This document shows positions 9,562 to 17,669 of a DNA stretch of 17,669 bases, in pieces; the first letter of the stretch is position 1, and every line of letters starts with the position of its first letter. Source of the stretch: Nephromyces sp. MM_2019 (taxonomy: Eukaryota > Apicomplexa > Aconoidasida > Nephromycida); the NCBI GenBank assembly GCA_015657535.1, contig JADHZB010001735.1, positions 2,814 through 20,482 on the forward strand, in the 5' to 3' direction. The notes beneath the pieces are model-generated. The model was not told the DNA's origin. It did not search any database and saw only the letters and a list, made by a program, of their open reading frames with translations. The position numbers and the translations under genes are program-made.

Positions 9562-12500
9562 TGACAGCTTGAGAGCCATTCAGCTGTCAGAACGATCTGC
9601 ATCCCTACAGAGCTCGTTACTCATCAATACTCCTAGTGGCTTCTCAGGGCTTGTGTGTGGTGTGTGTGCTTGGATCTCTCTATAGTTTAGAGGTACACAC
9701 ACTGAAAAATTTGCGTCGTGTGACTTGGAGTGTACATACATCTTCAAGGCATATTTGTGTGCGAGTAGGTATGCGTGTGTGTGCGCGTGTGTGTGTGTGC
9801 GTGTGTGTGTGCATATGCGTGCGTATGCCTGTGTATACATACCAGTTAGTTGAAGCAAGTTAGAGTTAGCCGCCCCCCTTGTACTAAGCTATATATAAGA
9901 TAAGCAGGTAGCACACAAGCAGTTCAGCTGACATCCCGTGAAGATATCAATTTGGATTCACTGACAATAGCTTAGGGGGGACTGCCTACACACACGCACA
10001 CACACATTATGATCTATTGCTGAATACTACCATATACACACACAAGCTATGATTAACACCGGAACGCTGCCCTACACACGCATGCTGTGATTTATTGCTG
10101 CATGCTACATACCACACACACATACTAAACACGCCACATTAAGAATGAGGAAGATACTTCAAGCTTCACATCACGAGCATAGTGGATGAATTGGCTGACT
10201 CACCAAACACACACGTAGTATCCTTGGCGCTAACACACACACAAGGCATTCCTCCTTCAGATTACTAACAGGAGGTGATGCTGAAGCCTTCTCGGACCGT
10301 CATAGCCTCACTCTAGAACAGCTAGTTTCTTCGACAGATGGTCGAGTTACCTCGTATTCCCCACAGAATGTAAGACGAGCTATTCTAAGCGATTAGAATT
10401 GTGTGTATGTGTGTGTGAGTCTGTGTGTCGGTGTGTGCGTCTATCCTTAGCCTAACCTCTAATGTAGATATACATGAAAAGGTTTGTAGCTACAGTTATT
10501 ATTCAATCCAACTGATATATGCTAATAAGCACTCACATACCAACACACAAATACACCTCTGAAAGAACCAAAGGCAGAATTTCCTACTCTCATAAAGAGC
10601 AGCAGGTTTGAGTGTACATACACCCAAATGTTCCGCTAAAACTAATCGATTTGCATTGTCAGCTCAACTTCTTCTCTAAGCTTTCAACTTCCTAAAAACA
10701 CAATGTTTTATCCTATTTGATATGAGGGCTGCTAGCTACTCTAAAGGCATTGAGTTAGTGTTAGGTTATCTCGGTGTATATACACTCACTGCACCTAATA
10801 GGAGGAATCCTCTCTTCTCCTTCTTCCTCTGCTGCTCTTTCTACTTCTTCTCCCTCTTCTTCTTGCAAATTTTATATTTTTATCAAATTTTCAGGATTTG
10901 AAGAAAACAATTAGAATTTCCTTCAGAATAGCAGGAAAGCTGCAGTCGGAGAATCTTTCATTTCCTCTCTATAAAGCTAGCAATAAAGAAGCCTATTCAG
11001 GTAGTCATTCTTTATGTGAGGGGGGCACACAAATGAAAAAATGAAATACATACACACACACTCCTAGAGAAATACAAAGACACACAGACGCACACACAGA
11101 CGCACACACAGACGCATACAAACATGCACACGTGCACACACCCGCACTTAATCAGACACAGAAATACACGCACGCACACACACACATATACATGCACACA
11201 CACAGGCACATACACATATGCGCACGTGCATACATAAACAAGCACACACACAAGTACCTATGGTACATAAGTGATAGACTCGCGACTTTGCAAAGTTAAG
11301 CTAGAAGCATAAGGTAGTAGTGGACAGCAAAGAAGCACGCAGATGTCCTTAGATAATAGCTGAAATTCTGAGGAGACTCACTAACACACACACACACGGG
11401 AAAAAGTCTGCACTGCACGAGAACTAGGTATAGCACAAGCACATGCACAAGTTTAGCTTTGGAAGAAATGAAGTGCACACACATAAGAGTTGTATCTAGG
11501 TCTCCAACACACAGCATGGCTTTGGATGCTGGTGTAACACACACACAGTGTTGCCTTAAGCACCCACACTCCTTTTCCCTTCTGGACACACATTGAAACT
11601 CCACACGCAGGTTTAACAAACATAGTGCTTGACTTAAACACACACACACTAGGTTGCTTACCCACGCATGCAGATGAAGATTACAGACAGGAGAGCTTGC
11701 CAATGGAAAGCAGCTATGATGGAGTTGACGAGGTCGTTCACGTAGGAACATCAGCTGTAACACACGTTATGCTGGAAGTCGTGTGTATGAAGCTGCTGAC
11801 GTGGGGTATTGTGTATCTAATGTGTGTGTCCATATGATTGATGTGGGTGTGTAAGAACCCACTGTATATTTTTTTGTGTGCGTGTGCCTATGAATCTCTA
11901 CTTTACATATTTCTGCGTTAGCGAATCTCAGTGTGTATCAATTCTGTGTGTGCATTTTTTCGCTCAGGTTTATAGCAAGGGAGGCGTGCATACGGCCCCT
12001 CCAGTAGACTTGGTGGACCCGAGTAAAGGAATCACCAGTGTAGTAGGGAAGGAGGACCGCTCTGTAAGCTGAGGAATAGCCATAATATTCATACATACAC
12101 ACCACACAGACCATATGCACAAACACAAGCACATTCCAACACACACTTACTCCACACACTTCGCAAAGACACACAAACACACTCCACACGCTAAAAAAGA
12201 CACACACACACACTAGCACACACTCCACACTCTCCACACCCACACACTACACACACAAACACTAACACACTTTTATGCTCCTCTTTTGCTTACTTCAGCT
12301 TGCAGTTATACAGTGTGGATTTTCTAATGCAGGCTGCTCTGGAGTAAGCGGTAATAGGAAGTTGATTGTGGGGTTTTGAATAAACTAGGCCTTCTGGTTT
12401 CTAAGCTTTTGCATCTTCATGAAACGATTGGCAGCTATAAGCTGGTGTGTGTGTCTGTGTGTGTACTCTTGCGCCTGATGTATACATGTGTGTATTATAT

Positions 12501-12987
12501 GATCCCTTTTCGCTGCTGTTTTTATTGCTTCGCTAATAGTTTGTTATTCTCCTTTTGCTAGGAGCTATTTCGTGTGTTTAATTCCATTTACTCAGTAGAA
12601 GAAGAGGAAAGCTAACACACACTAAATCATCTCTTCCTCATCCTTTTTACTCCCTCATCTTACAGTAGATTTTATTGCATTTTAGCTTATTTTCCAAATA
12701 TACGATGCTTGCAAGGAAGTTCTTCCTATCAAATTCGTAGATCTCCTGCTTCTTCAGATTCCCCTACTTCCTCGCTTCCATCTGTTTCATCTCTTTCTCC
12801 ATCCTTCTTCCCCCTCCCTCTTCTCCCTCATCTTCTTCATCTTTTGCTTCTGCAGCAAAGCCTATATATACAGGATGGAAAGAAAACTTTTCAAAGCCTC
12901 CATGCAATTTTAGGACTGGAATTTACGGAGGCTACAATCCGTGTGAAACACCTGCGGGAGCTGCAGGAGCATTCTTTGGAAATGTGA
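9562..12987 (+). CDS. Unrecognised multi-exon protein, 3' part (at least eleven putative exons)
   Basis: Putative exons: 9562-9652, 9686-9768, 10261-10369, 10895-11000, 11674-11741, 11968-12063, 12299-12343, 12406-12444, 12562-12594, 12686-12736, 12856-12987. All phases agree (0, 2, 0, 1, then 0 throughout), giving 284 codons including TGA; the 5' end is missing. Best exons: 10261-10369 (LLTGGDAEAFSDRHSLTLEQ..., donor GTAAGA), 10895-11000 (acceptor AAATTTTCAG, DLKKTIRISFRIAGKLQSEN, donor GTAGTC), 11968-12063 (acceptor TTTCGCTCAG, VYSKGGVHTAPPVDLV, donor GTAAGC) and 12562-12594 (acceptor TCCTTTTGCTAG, ELFRVFNSIYS). The tail reads LIFQIYDACKEVLPIKF, then HAILGLEFTEATIRVKHLRE, and looks helical. 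No family was recognised. Weak points are a 33-bp intron at 9653-9685, reverse-strand open frames over 11680-12060, and an alternative frame for the last exons (see the 12856-13515 entry). Confidence 0.4.
9777..9836. repeat. GT/GC-interrupted microsatellite
   Basis: GTGTGTGTGCGCGTGTGTGT-type sequence with GC and AT interruptions, directly after the GTATGC donor that ends the 9686-9768 exon. Z-DNA-prone alternation of purine and pyrimidine extends over about 60 bp. Confidence 0.8.
11001..11673. other. CA-rich intron of the 9562-12987 gene model
   Basis: 673 bp between a GTAGTC donor and a GCATGCAG acceptor. It starts with dense CA repeats, including the 12-mer CACACAGACGCA three times in a row at 11081-11116, and an open stretch at about 11450-11520 (LALEEMKCTHIRVVSRSP) that could be an additional exon but lacks clear borders. 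Confidence 0.4.
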
Positions 12988-13515
12988 GCTGTGCGTGTAT
13001 GTTAGAGTAACGCTATGTGTGTGTGCATGCGTGTGCGTGCTTGTTGGTGTGTGTGTACTTGTTGGTGTGTGTGTACTTGTTGGTGTGTGTTTCTCCTAGC
13101 GTGTGCTTACTGTTGTGCGCTGCCATGTGTTTCAGCTACACTTTTTCATAGTGCCTTATATCACCAAAAAAGTCATCAGCAGAGCTACTACACTCTAGCA
13201 GAGGAAAATCATCTAAAATAACGGAAAATGTGAAAAATCTCTTCTTTCCTACAAAGAATGGGTCTTTAGGCCCAAAAATGCTGTCTAAGCCTGTAAAGCA
13301 GAATAAAACGCGATTCTGCATTTTTCCGGGTGTACGTACACTGAAACTTGTAAAAATAGATTTTCCTGAAAAAAGCAGGAAATTTTCAATCTAAGCGCTG
13401 TTTAGATGTAGATTCGTAGTTTTTTGATTGTTTTCTGATGATTTTTGTGCTTTTCTATGTTTTATAGGCGATTAATCCTCTTGTTGGTAGAGGCTTCGGG
13501 CTGTATCGCTTTTAA
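12856..13515 (+). CDS. Alternative 3' end in another frame: last exons 12856-12984 and 13468-13515
   Basis: After the perfect acceptor CTTTTGCTTCTGCAG at 12855, a second frame is as protein-like as the one used above. It reads KPIYTGWKENFSKPPCNF, then GIYGGYNPCETPAGAAGAFF, to a GTGAGC donor after 12984. In phase 0 it joins exon 13468-13515 (acceptor TCTATGTTTTATAG), which reads AINPLVGRGFGLYRF and TAA. Upstream it connects in phase 1 to 12686-12736 read as YFPNIRCLQGSSSYQI. This frame and the one ending at 12987 are mutually exclusive for one transcript, unless the locus is alternatively spliced or holds two genes. No family was recognised for either. Confidence 0.35.
13039..13092. repeat. 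18-bp tandem repeat, three copies
   Basis: ACTTGTTGGTGTGTGTGT and one-base variants stand at 13039, 13057 and 13075. It is GT-rich, and intronic in the alternative model. Confidence 0.85.
13136..13321 (-). CDS. Possible small minus-strand ORF or first exon (61 codons)
   Basis: ATG at 13321 opens a frame beginning MQNRVLFCFTGLDSIFGPKD and ending FFGDIRHYEKV then TAG, with a varied, globular-looking composition. The palindrome GTGTACGTACAC (13330-13341) ends 9 bases upstream of the ATG. GTGTAG at the end could be a donor instead of a stop. The plus strand is open too: after the strong acceptor ATGTGTTTCAG (13135) it reads TLFHSALYHQKSHQQ and ends LAEENHLK then a stop. One of the two is a shadow and I cannot decide which; no family was recognised. 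Confidence 0.25.
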   Translation of the reverse strand: MQNRVLFCFTGLDSIFGPKDPFFVGKKRFFTFSVILDDFPLLECSSSADDFFGDIRHYEKV

Positions 13516-13570
13516 TAAGAAAAAAACCTCTGCAAAATCCTCATAGAAACGAGGGGTAATGAATGGGAGA

Positions 13571-13757
13571 TTAGCTGGTGAAGATCCTAAGCAGAGACTG
13601 TAAAGTGAGGAAATGCATCATTTTCAAGAAATTAGGCAAAAGAGCTGGAAGAGGGGGGGGTATAGGGGGGTAGAAGAGATGGGCAGAAGAGGGAGACTCA
13701 CGTCGACAAAGCGCTGCAAAATCTACAAACTTCTGGATGAGCGGAGTGAAGTTGACA
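13571..13757 (-). CDS. Unrecognised protein, C-terminal two exons
   Basis: Exons 13757-13702 and 13644-13571, separated by a 57-bp intron with donor GTGAGT and a very strong acceptor (TACCCCCCCCTCTTCCAG), phase 1. The joined reading is VNFTPLIQKFVDFAALCR followed by PLLPNFLKMMHFLTLQ and the tail SLLRIFTS with TAA: hydrophobic and helical, without a recognised motif. The upstream exon is open to an ATG at 13801 (MKPPKNYKFSPPF), but an acceptor at 13758 (CCCCTTTCTTGAG) is also possible. Its stop lies 55 bp from the alternative stop of the plus-strand gene, so the two would be convergent. Confidence 0.45.
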
Positions 13758-13801
13758 CTCAAGAAAGGGGGCGAAAATTTGTAGTTTTTTGGGGGTTTCA
13801 T

Positions 13802-14590
13802 ACGATGAAAACGTGTAATTTTCTTGAGAAGGGTGGAAACTGTCTTTGCGGCTGGAAGATGCAGATGTGTGTGTGGGGGGGCCCGTGTGTATGTGCGGGG
13901 GCGCGTGTGTGTGTGCGGGGGGTGTATATGAATCTCGTGTGTGTAGTGTATTCAGAATCTCATGTGATCAATGTGAGTGTACGTGCGAACGTGAATCTCA
14001 TCCCCTGTGTGTGTGCGAATGTGACATAGTGAGGGTGTGTGCTAGTCCGTTCACCTTAGTGTGTGATGCTCATCTCCTCAGTGTGTGTGCGAATCTCCTC
14101 TGTGCATGTGCGCTCGTTTACAATTGAAGAGCACACACAATTTAGCCCCTGGAATGCGCTAAGCTCAGCCGTATCAGCAGCCTTCACTTCTAAAGATAGA
14201 GAGAACACCAATACAGCGAAAGAAAAGCATCTCTATGCGCAGAATCACACCCACACAGTAGATCCTCTCATGCACACAATCACACATACTGAGTGATAAG
14301 AGTGCAAGAACAGCTGTAACCGAAGAAGAGACACAAACTAACACACAGTAAACCCTTTCATACGAACACACACACACATTGAGTGATGAGGGTGTGCGAC
14401 AGCACCTGCAATAGTGTAAAACACACACACAATTCACTGGCTATACAGCAGGTGCTCCCAAATCAAACTGCTGGCCCCAAGAGCTACTAAGGGAACCATT
14501 ATCTTAAAAAAGCTGCTAAACACTACTCATTTCATTAGAAATCCTCCCCCCCGTCCCACCTGTCATCACAGTTTTAGGCCTTTCTTTTAG
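13802..14590. other. GT-rich then CA-rich stretch with ambiguous open frames
   Basis: 13860-14110 is a GT/G-rich repeat stretch; 14220-14430 is CA-rich. Candidate coding pieces: on minus, 14189-14137 reads VKAADTAELSAFQGLN after the acceptor TCTATCTTTAG; on plus, 14446-14589 reads QIKLLAPRATKGTIILKKLL then NTTHFIRNPPPRP after the acceptor GGCTATACAG. None could be tied to a gene with both borders in phase. Confidence 0.25.
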
Positions 14591-15235
14591 CCATATGACA
14601 CCCTCCTGCTCTGCTCCAAAAACAACACACAATGAAGAAAAAGCAGGGAATTGCCCCATCAAAGCGTCCCTCAAACACACAGACATCCCTCCATTTCATA
14701 TAAATATTCCAAGCCTCTGCTGGGCTTTAATAAGACACTCCGTGTGTGTGCGAGAATTTTCTAGGGGAACACACAAATACACAGTTTTCCACACTAACAC
14801 ACACAATTTTCCACACGCGCATGTGCAGTAACACACACAAAGGTTTCCACACTAACACACATTTTTCCACACAAACAAAAACGCAGACGCACACACACCC
14901 TTATGCATACACACAAGAACACACACCCTTGTGCACACACATTCTCCCACACACACATGCTTATTCATTGAAATTTCAAAGAGCCACACTACTGCATCTA
15001 ATAGATGTTATACTTTAGGAAGAATTTTCAGCTTTATCTCTACACAAACAGATTCAGTACTCTTCTTTGCATTGGTGTGAATTCCCGGCTTCTTCACTGT
15101 GTGTGTGGTGAATTATTTGCCAGGATATATGAGGATGTGAGAATTAGTATGCGTGTGCGTATGAAGATGCACATAGAGATGTGTGTATGCCGAGGGACTG
15201 AAGGAGCCATAAAAACAGCCTTAATGGGAGCTTAA
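14591..15235 (+). CDS. Unrecognised protein, last four exons
   Basis: Putative exons: 14591-14741, 15019-15074, 15124-15146, 15195-15235 (TAA). Phases at the joints agree (0, 2, 1). The first exon follows TTTAGGCCTTTCTTTTAG and reads HMTPSCSAPKTTHNEEKAGN then CPIKASLKHTDIPPFHIN and IPSLCWALIRHS. The second follows GTTATACTTTAG and reads EEFSALSLHKQIQYSSLHW. Then come IYEDVRI and RTEGAIKTALMGA. The last two introns would be only 49 and 48 bp (donors GTGTGA and GTATGC; acceptors GCCAG and CCGAG); the 48-bp one could instead be retained in frame. The entry exon is phase 2, so upstream exons are missing. No family was recognised. It ends 126 bp before the HslU start. Confidence 0.4.
14785..14871. 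repeat. Degenerate TTTTCCACACTAACACAC repeat
   Basis: The phrase TTTCCACACTAACACAC and shortened forms recur four times (about 14786, 14807, 14844, 14862) in the CA-rich intron before 15019. It continues into a plain CA-rich stretch to about 14960. Confidence 0.65.
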
Positions 15236-15361
15236 CTTCCTCACTGCTATTCTCTCTCTTCATGTTCACTTTATCTTCTGTTCCCTCCTCTGGTCTGCTC
15301 GATTCCCCCCTCTCGTCTATTCTTCTCTCCCCTCTCCCCCCCTCCCCTGCTCTCTTTCACA
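15236..15361 (+). promoter_or_regulatory. Pyrimidine-rich leader or promoter stretch of HslU
   Basis: The 126 bp between the stop of the upstream gene and the HslU ATG are mostly C and T (CTCTCTCC and CCCCTCCCC blocks). They must contain the upstream gene's polyadenylation site and the HslU promoter or leader. No TATA-like or AATAAA-like signal stands out. The stretch also resembles an intron 3' end, so a 5' leader intron or a trans-splice site is possible. Confidence 0.35.
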
Positions 15362-17669
15362 ATGCTGCCCTCTCTGTGTCGAAAGGGCACCATTGAGTCA
15401 GCCCTCCTTATAATGAAGGCTCCACCACTTACCCTATACTTTAGTGGGTTGAATGTGATGAATCTTCACACACACACAGCGGTTTCTACCTTCTCTAAAA
15501 GAGCGTCTTACAGAGAAGATTTTATGAGGAAGTTCACTACCTCCTCTTCTTCACTGACAAACCCTCTTCAAACTCTGGATTTCAGCAAAGAAGAGGTTTT
15601 ATCTCCAAAACAGGTAGTTGAGTATCTCGATGAATATGTAGTAGGTCAGCTTGAGGCAAAGAAAGGAGTTGCTAACTCTCTAAGTAAGTGTGTGTGTGTG
15701 TGAGAGTGGGTGGGAGTGTGTGTGAAATTTCAGTGTGCGGAAAATCAAGTGTGTGAAATCACTGTGATACTACGTGTGTGTGAGATTCGTCGTTGAAATT
15801 ACGTGTCTGTGAAATCACCCTGTGAACTTCCTGTTGGTACCATTTTGTGTGTGCGAGTTCCACCTAAAAGATTGTTACAAAAAAATCTCCTTTTTTCGCG
15901 AAATCTGTAATATATTGATGAATATAGCAGTTTTGTAAGAATATGATGAAGATGGTGATGAGGATGAAGATGAAGAATTTGGCTTTCTTGTGAGAATATT
16001 TGGATTTTGACGTTTTAGCTGCTTCTTCTACTTTCTCCCTTGTGAGAGTTTGTCTTTTTGTGTGCTTTAAGTATTTGTGTGTAGTTTTAAATGAGCTGTA
16101 TGTAGCTTTCAATGTACTATGTATTAGGGCAAAGATGGAGGCGCCGGAAGATCAAAAACACTTCATTAAGTGAAGATATAACTCCAAAAAACATCATCAT
16201 GATCGGCCCTACAGGCGTGGGAAAGACTGAGATTGCTAGAAGGCTATCCAAGCTTATTAGTGCTCCCTTTGTAAAGGTTTGTATGCGAAAGTTTTTTATA
16301 TTCTCATTGTATGTTAGTTAATATGTGCGTGTAATGCCGCCAGAATACGTTACTTTGATGTGTGTGTGTGCTCAGCTCTTAGTCTTCCTTCATTTTTTTC
16401 TGGAAGCTTTTCGTTCTCAGCCCATCAAACGCTATTCCTTCGCTAATCTCCTTTATTCCCCTCTCCACCCCCCTCTCTACCCCCCTCTCCACCCCCCTCT
16501 CTACCCCGATCTCCGGCCTCCTTTCGCCTAGGTGGAAGCAACAAAGTTCACAGAGGTTGGATTCCACGGACGTGATGTCGATCACATCATCAAGTAAGTC
16601 GTCAACTCAGCATCAACAAACACACAAGGTTGAGGCTACCCTCATACTGAGTAACTTCTTCATCAATATCAAAGATAATGAGGAGGTTGAAGCCTCATCT
16701 TGTTCATTTCCTTGTCTTCAAAAAGCCTCGAATTTCGGTGAAAAATGATGTTTTTTACTGGAAGAAGAGGAAGCATTATTGAAGTTTCGGAAGCATTTAA
16801 AGTAGGAATTTGTGTACATTTGAAGATTTTGGAGTTTGAAGAGGCACATGTTTGGCTGTATAAGTGCTTGTGTATGGGTGTGTTTCTGTGTGTGCGGGTG
16901 TTTCTGTGTGTGCAAGTGTATATCTTTTGTGCTGGGGTGTTTCTGTGTTTACAAGTATATTTCCTCGTGTGTGGGTATACTTTCTTGTGAGTATGGGTGT
17001 ATGTCTTAGTATGTGTATGTGTGCATATCTCACATTCATATGCATATTGCATGCAGCTTTAAACATATTTTATTTGCCAGTGATGCTTTAGTCCAACTTA
17101 TATACGTGGATAACTCCAGAAAATTTTGCTGTGTGAGAAAATTTCTTCCTTATATCCCGTAGAATGTGTGTGTGTGTGTGTGTTTGCGAGCGCTATTCTT
17201 ATACGAAAGCCTTCATTCCGGTCATATTTTCACGATCCTATCTAATTTTTTCAAGAGGTTTGCACTCAATGCAATAATCAAGGTTCTACCACACTGCTTA
17301 CCTAGTTGAGTGCACACACACGCCCTCACGCTATACCAGATGCTTTGAATGTTGTATACATACTGAAGATGATCATGAATTTGGATGGATGTTCAACCCT
17401 GATAATCCACTAATTTTATAGAGATCTCCTTGAGATAGCAGTGAAGAGCCAACGAGTATTTCTAGAGAAGCATTTTCATGACGAGGCAAGGAAAGCTAGT
17501 GAGAACGCCATCCTCAAGTCTCTATTAGGCAACATAACAGTAAGAAGCATCAATTTGTTTGAAAATGGCAGTTCAGTGTTTGAAGATGAGAGTGGAGTGT
17601 TGGAAGATGAGAGTGGAGTGTTTGAAGATGAGAGTGGAGTGTTTGAAGATGAGAGTGGAGTGTTTGAAG
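15362..17669 (+). CDS. hslU: HslU (ClpY), AAA+ ATPase of the HslUV protease, mitochondrial; 5' part only
   Basis: Unfolds substrates and feeds them to the HslV threonine peptidase; in eukaryotes it acts in the mitochondrial matrix. Exons 15362-15683, 16128-16276, 16532-16593, 17422->17669; phases 1, 0, 2; donors GTAAGT, GTTTGT, GTAAGT; acceptors TATTAG, GCCTAG, TTATAG. The first 80 residues or so are a Ser/Thr/Arg-rich presequence (with internal ATGs, e.g. 15459, as alternative starts). Then [29 protein letters not shown] and [20 protein letters not shown] (Walker A at about residues 134-141, GPTGVGKT). Next are [33 protein letters not shown] (pore-loop motif GFHG where E. coli has GYVG) and [16 protein letters not shown], entering the I domain. 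From 17576 exon 4 carries an in-frame 21-bp repeat up to the window edge. Walker B, sensors and the C-terminal HslV-activating tail lie outside. Confidence 0.96.
15684..16127 (+). other. HslU intron 1
   Basis: 444 bp, GTAAGTGTGTGTG to ACTATGTATTAG. GT-rich in its first half with repeated GTGAAATCAC-like phrases (15720-15830), then a GAAGATGAG-type purine stretch at about 15945-15977. The exons join as [12 protein letters not shown], which is gapless against the family. Confidence 0.92.
16277..16531 (+). other. HslU intron 2 with a C/T-rich 12/24-bp tandem repeat
   Basis: 255 bp. Near its 3' end (about 16456-16507) CCCCTCTCCACC and CCCCTCTCTACC alternate, so a 12-bp unit forms a 24-bp higher-order unit. 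This repeat makes up the polypyrimidine tract of the acceptor. The exons join exactly within FVK-VEATKF. Confidence 0.92.
16594..17421 (+). other. HslU intron 3
   Basis: 828 bp, GTAAGTCG to ACTAATTTTATAG. The middle (16860-17025) is a GT-rich repeat with the phrase GTGTTTCTGTGTGTGCGG and relatives, followed by a (TG)n run at 17165-17183. The flanking exons join as DVDHII-K-DLLEIAV without a gap, so no exon is missing. Confidence 0.9.
17576..17669 (+). repeat. 21-bp tandem repeat, at least 4.5 copies, in frame in HslU exon 4
   Basis: GTGTTTGAAGATGAGAGTGG plus A starts at 17576, 17597, 17618, 17639 and 17660 and is cut by the window edge. Copies are identical except the second, which has TTG for TTT. 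The frame of HslU reads each unit as VFEDESG (second copy VLEDESG). Confidence 0.95.

Noticed and set aside
11012..11251. Minus-strand Cys/Val-rich frame
   Set aside because: Pure translation of GT repeats.
11296..11763. 155-codon minus-strand frame
   Set aside because: Long but dominated by Cys-Val repeat stretches; the plus-strand exon 11674-11741 has better borders and phase.
11938..12243. Minus-strand frame containing AYRAVLLPYYTGDSFTRVH
   Set aside because: Protein-like and with an acceptor at 12064, but the plus reading has a stronger acceptor and a GTAAGC donor, and chains in phase with four following exons. Not fully excluded.
13613..14029. Plus-strand 138-codon frame (MHHFQEIRQK...)
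   Set aside because: The complementary strand has a donor and a very strong acceptor exactly where its reading needs them; the plus frame runs into GT/G repeats.
16669..17091. Open frames on both strands over HslU intron 3
   Set aside because: The conserved HslU sequence joins without a gap across this intron, and the frames are made of GT/CA repeats.
1..17669. Mobile element, phage or CRISPR structure
   Set aside because: No transposase, reverse transcriptase or integrase motifs, no terminal repeats with target duplications, and no regularly spaced direct repeats with unique spacers were seen.

Overview
The window is nuclear DNA of an intron-rich eukaryote, most likely a protist. Two genes are recognisable at protein level. 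One is the 5' part of an AcnA/IRP1-type aconitase on the minus strand, in four exons that run off the left edge. The other is the 5' part of the mitochondrial protease ATPase HslU on the plus strand, in four exons that run off the right edge. Both have joints with consistent intron phase and good GT..AG borders, and both carry N-terminal extensions that look like mitochondrial presequences. A bacterial-type HslU combined with a mitochondrially targeted IRP-type aconitase and small exons fits an apicomplexan or another alveolate, but the sequence alone does not prove a lineage. No rRNA, tRNA, CRISPR array, IS element or bacterial operon structure was seen.

Layout: aconitase (-, <1..2307); an intergenic stretch of short degenerate repeats; an unrecognised small helical protein (+, 2908..4735, seven putative exons); a multi-pass membrane protein (+, 5252..6619); a strand-ambiguous stretch with candidate exons (about 6620..7560); a repeat-rich gap (7560..9560); a long unrecognised multi-exon gene (+, about 9562..12987, with an alternative end at 13515); the 3' end of an unrecognised minus-strand gene (13571..13757 or further); the 3' end of an unrecognised plus-strand gene (14591..15235, with putative 48-49 bp introns); then HslU (+, 15362..>17669). 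The gaps and introns are saturated with GT/CA microsatellites, GT- or G-rich minisatellites and pyrimidine tracts.

The two recognised genes are both mitochondrial: aconitase isomerises citrate in the TCA cycle, and HslU unfolds substrates for the HslV peptidase in the matrix. The genes between them could not be assigned. Their models rest on splice-site quality, open frames and phase agreement, not on homology, and several exons are also open on the other strand or in another frame; this is stated case by case.

The most interesting observations are an in-frame 21-bp minisatellite encoding a VFEDESG heptad inside the I-domain region of HslU, a recurrent 12-bp palindrome GTGTAYNTACAY found about eight times, possible very short introns (33-57 bp), and one exon that is convincingly open in two frames with two alternative C-termini.
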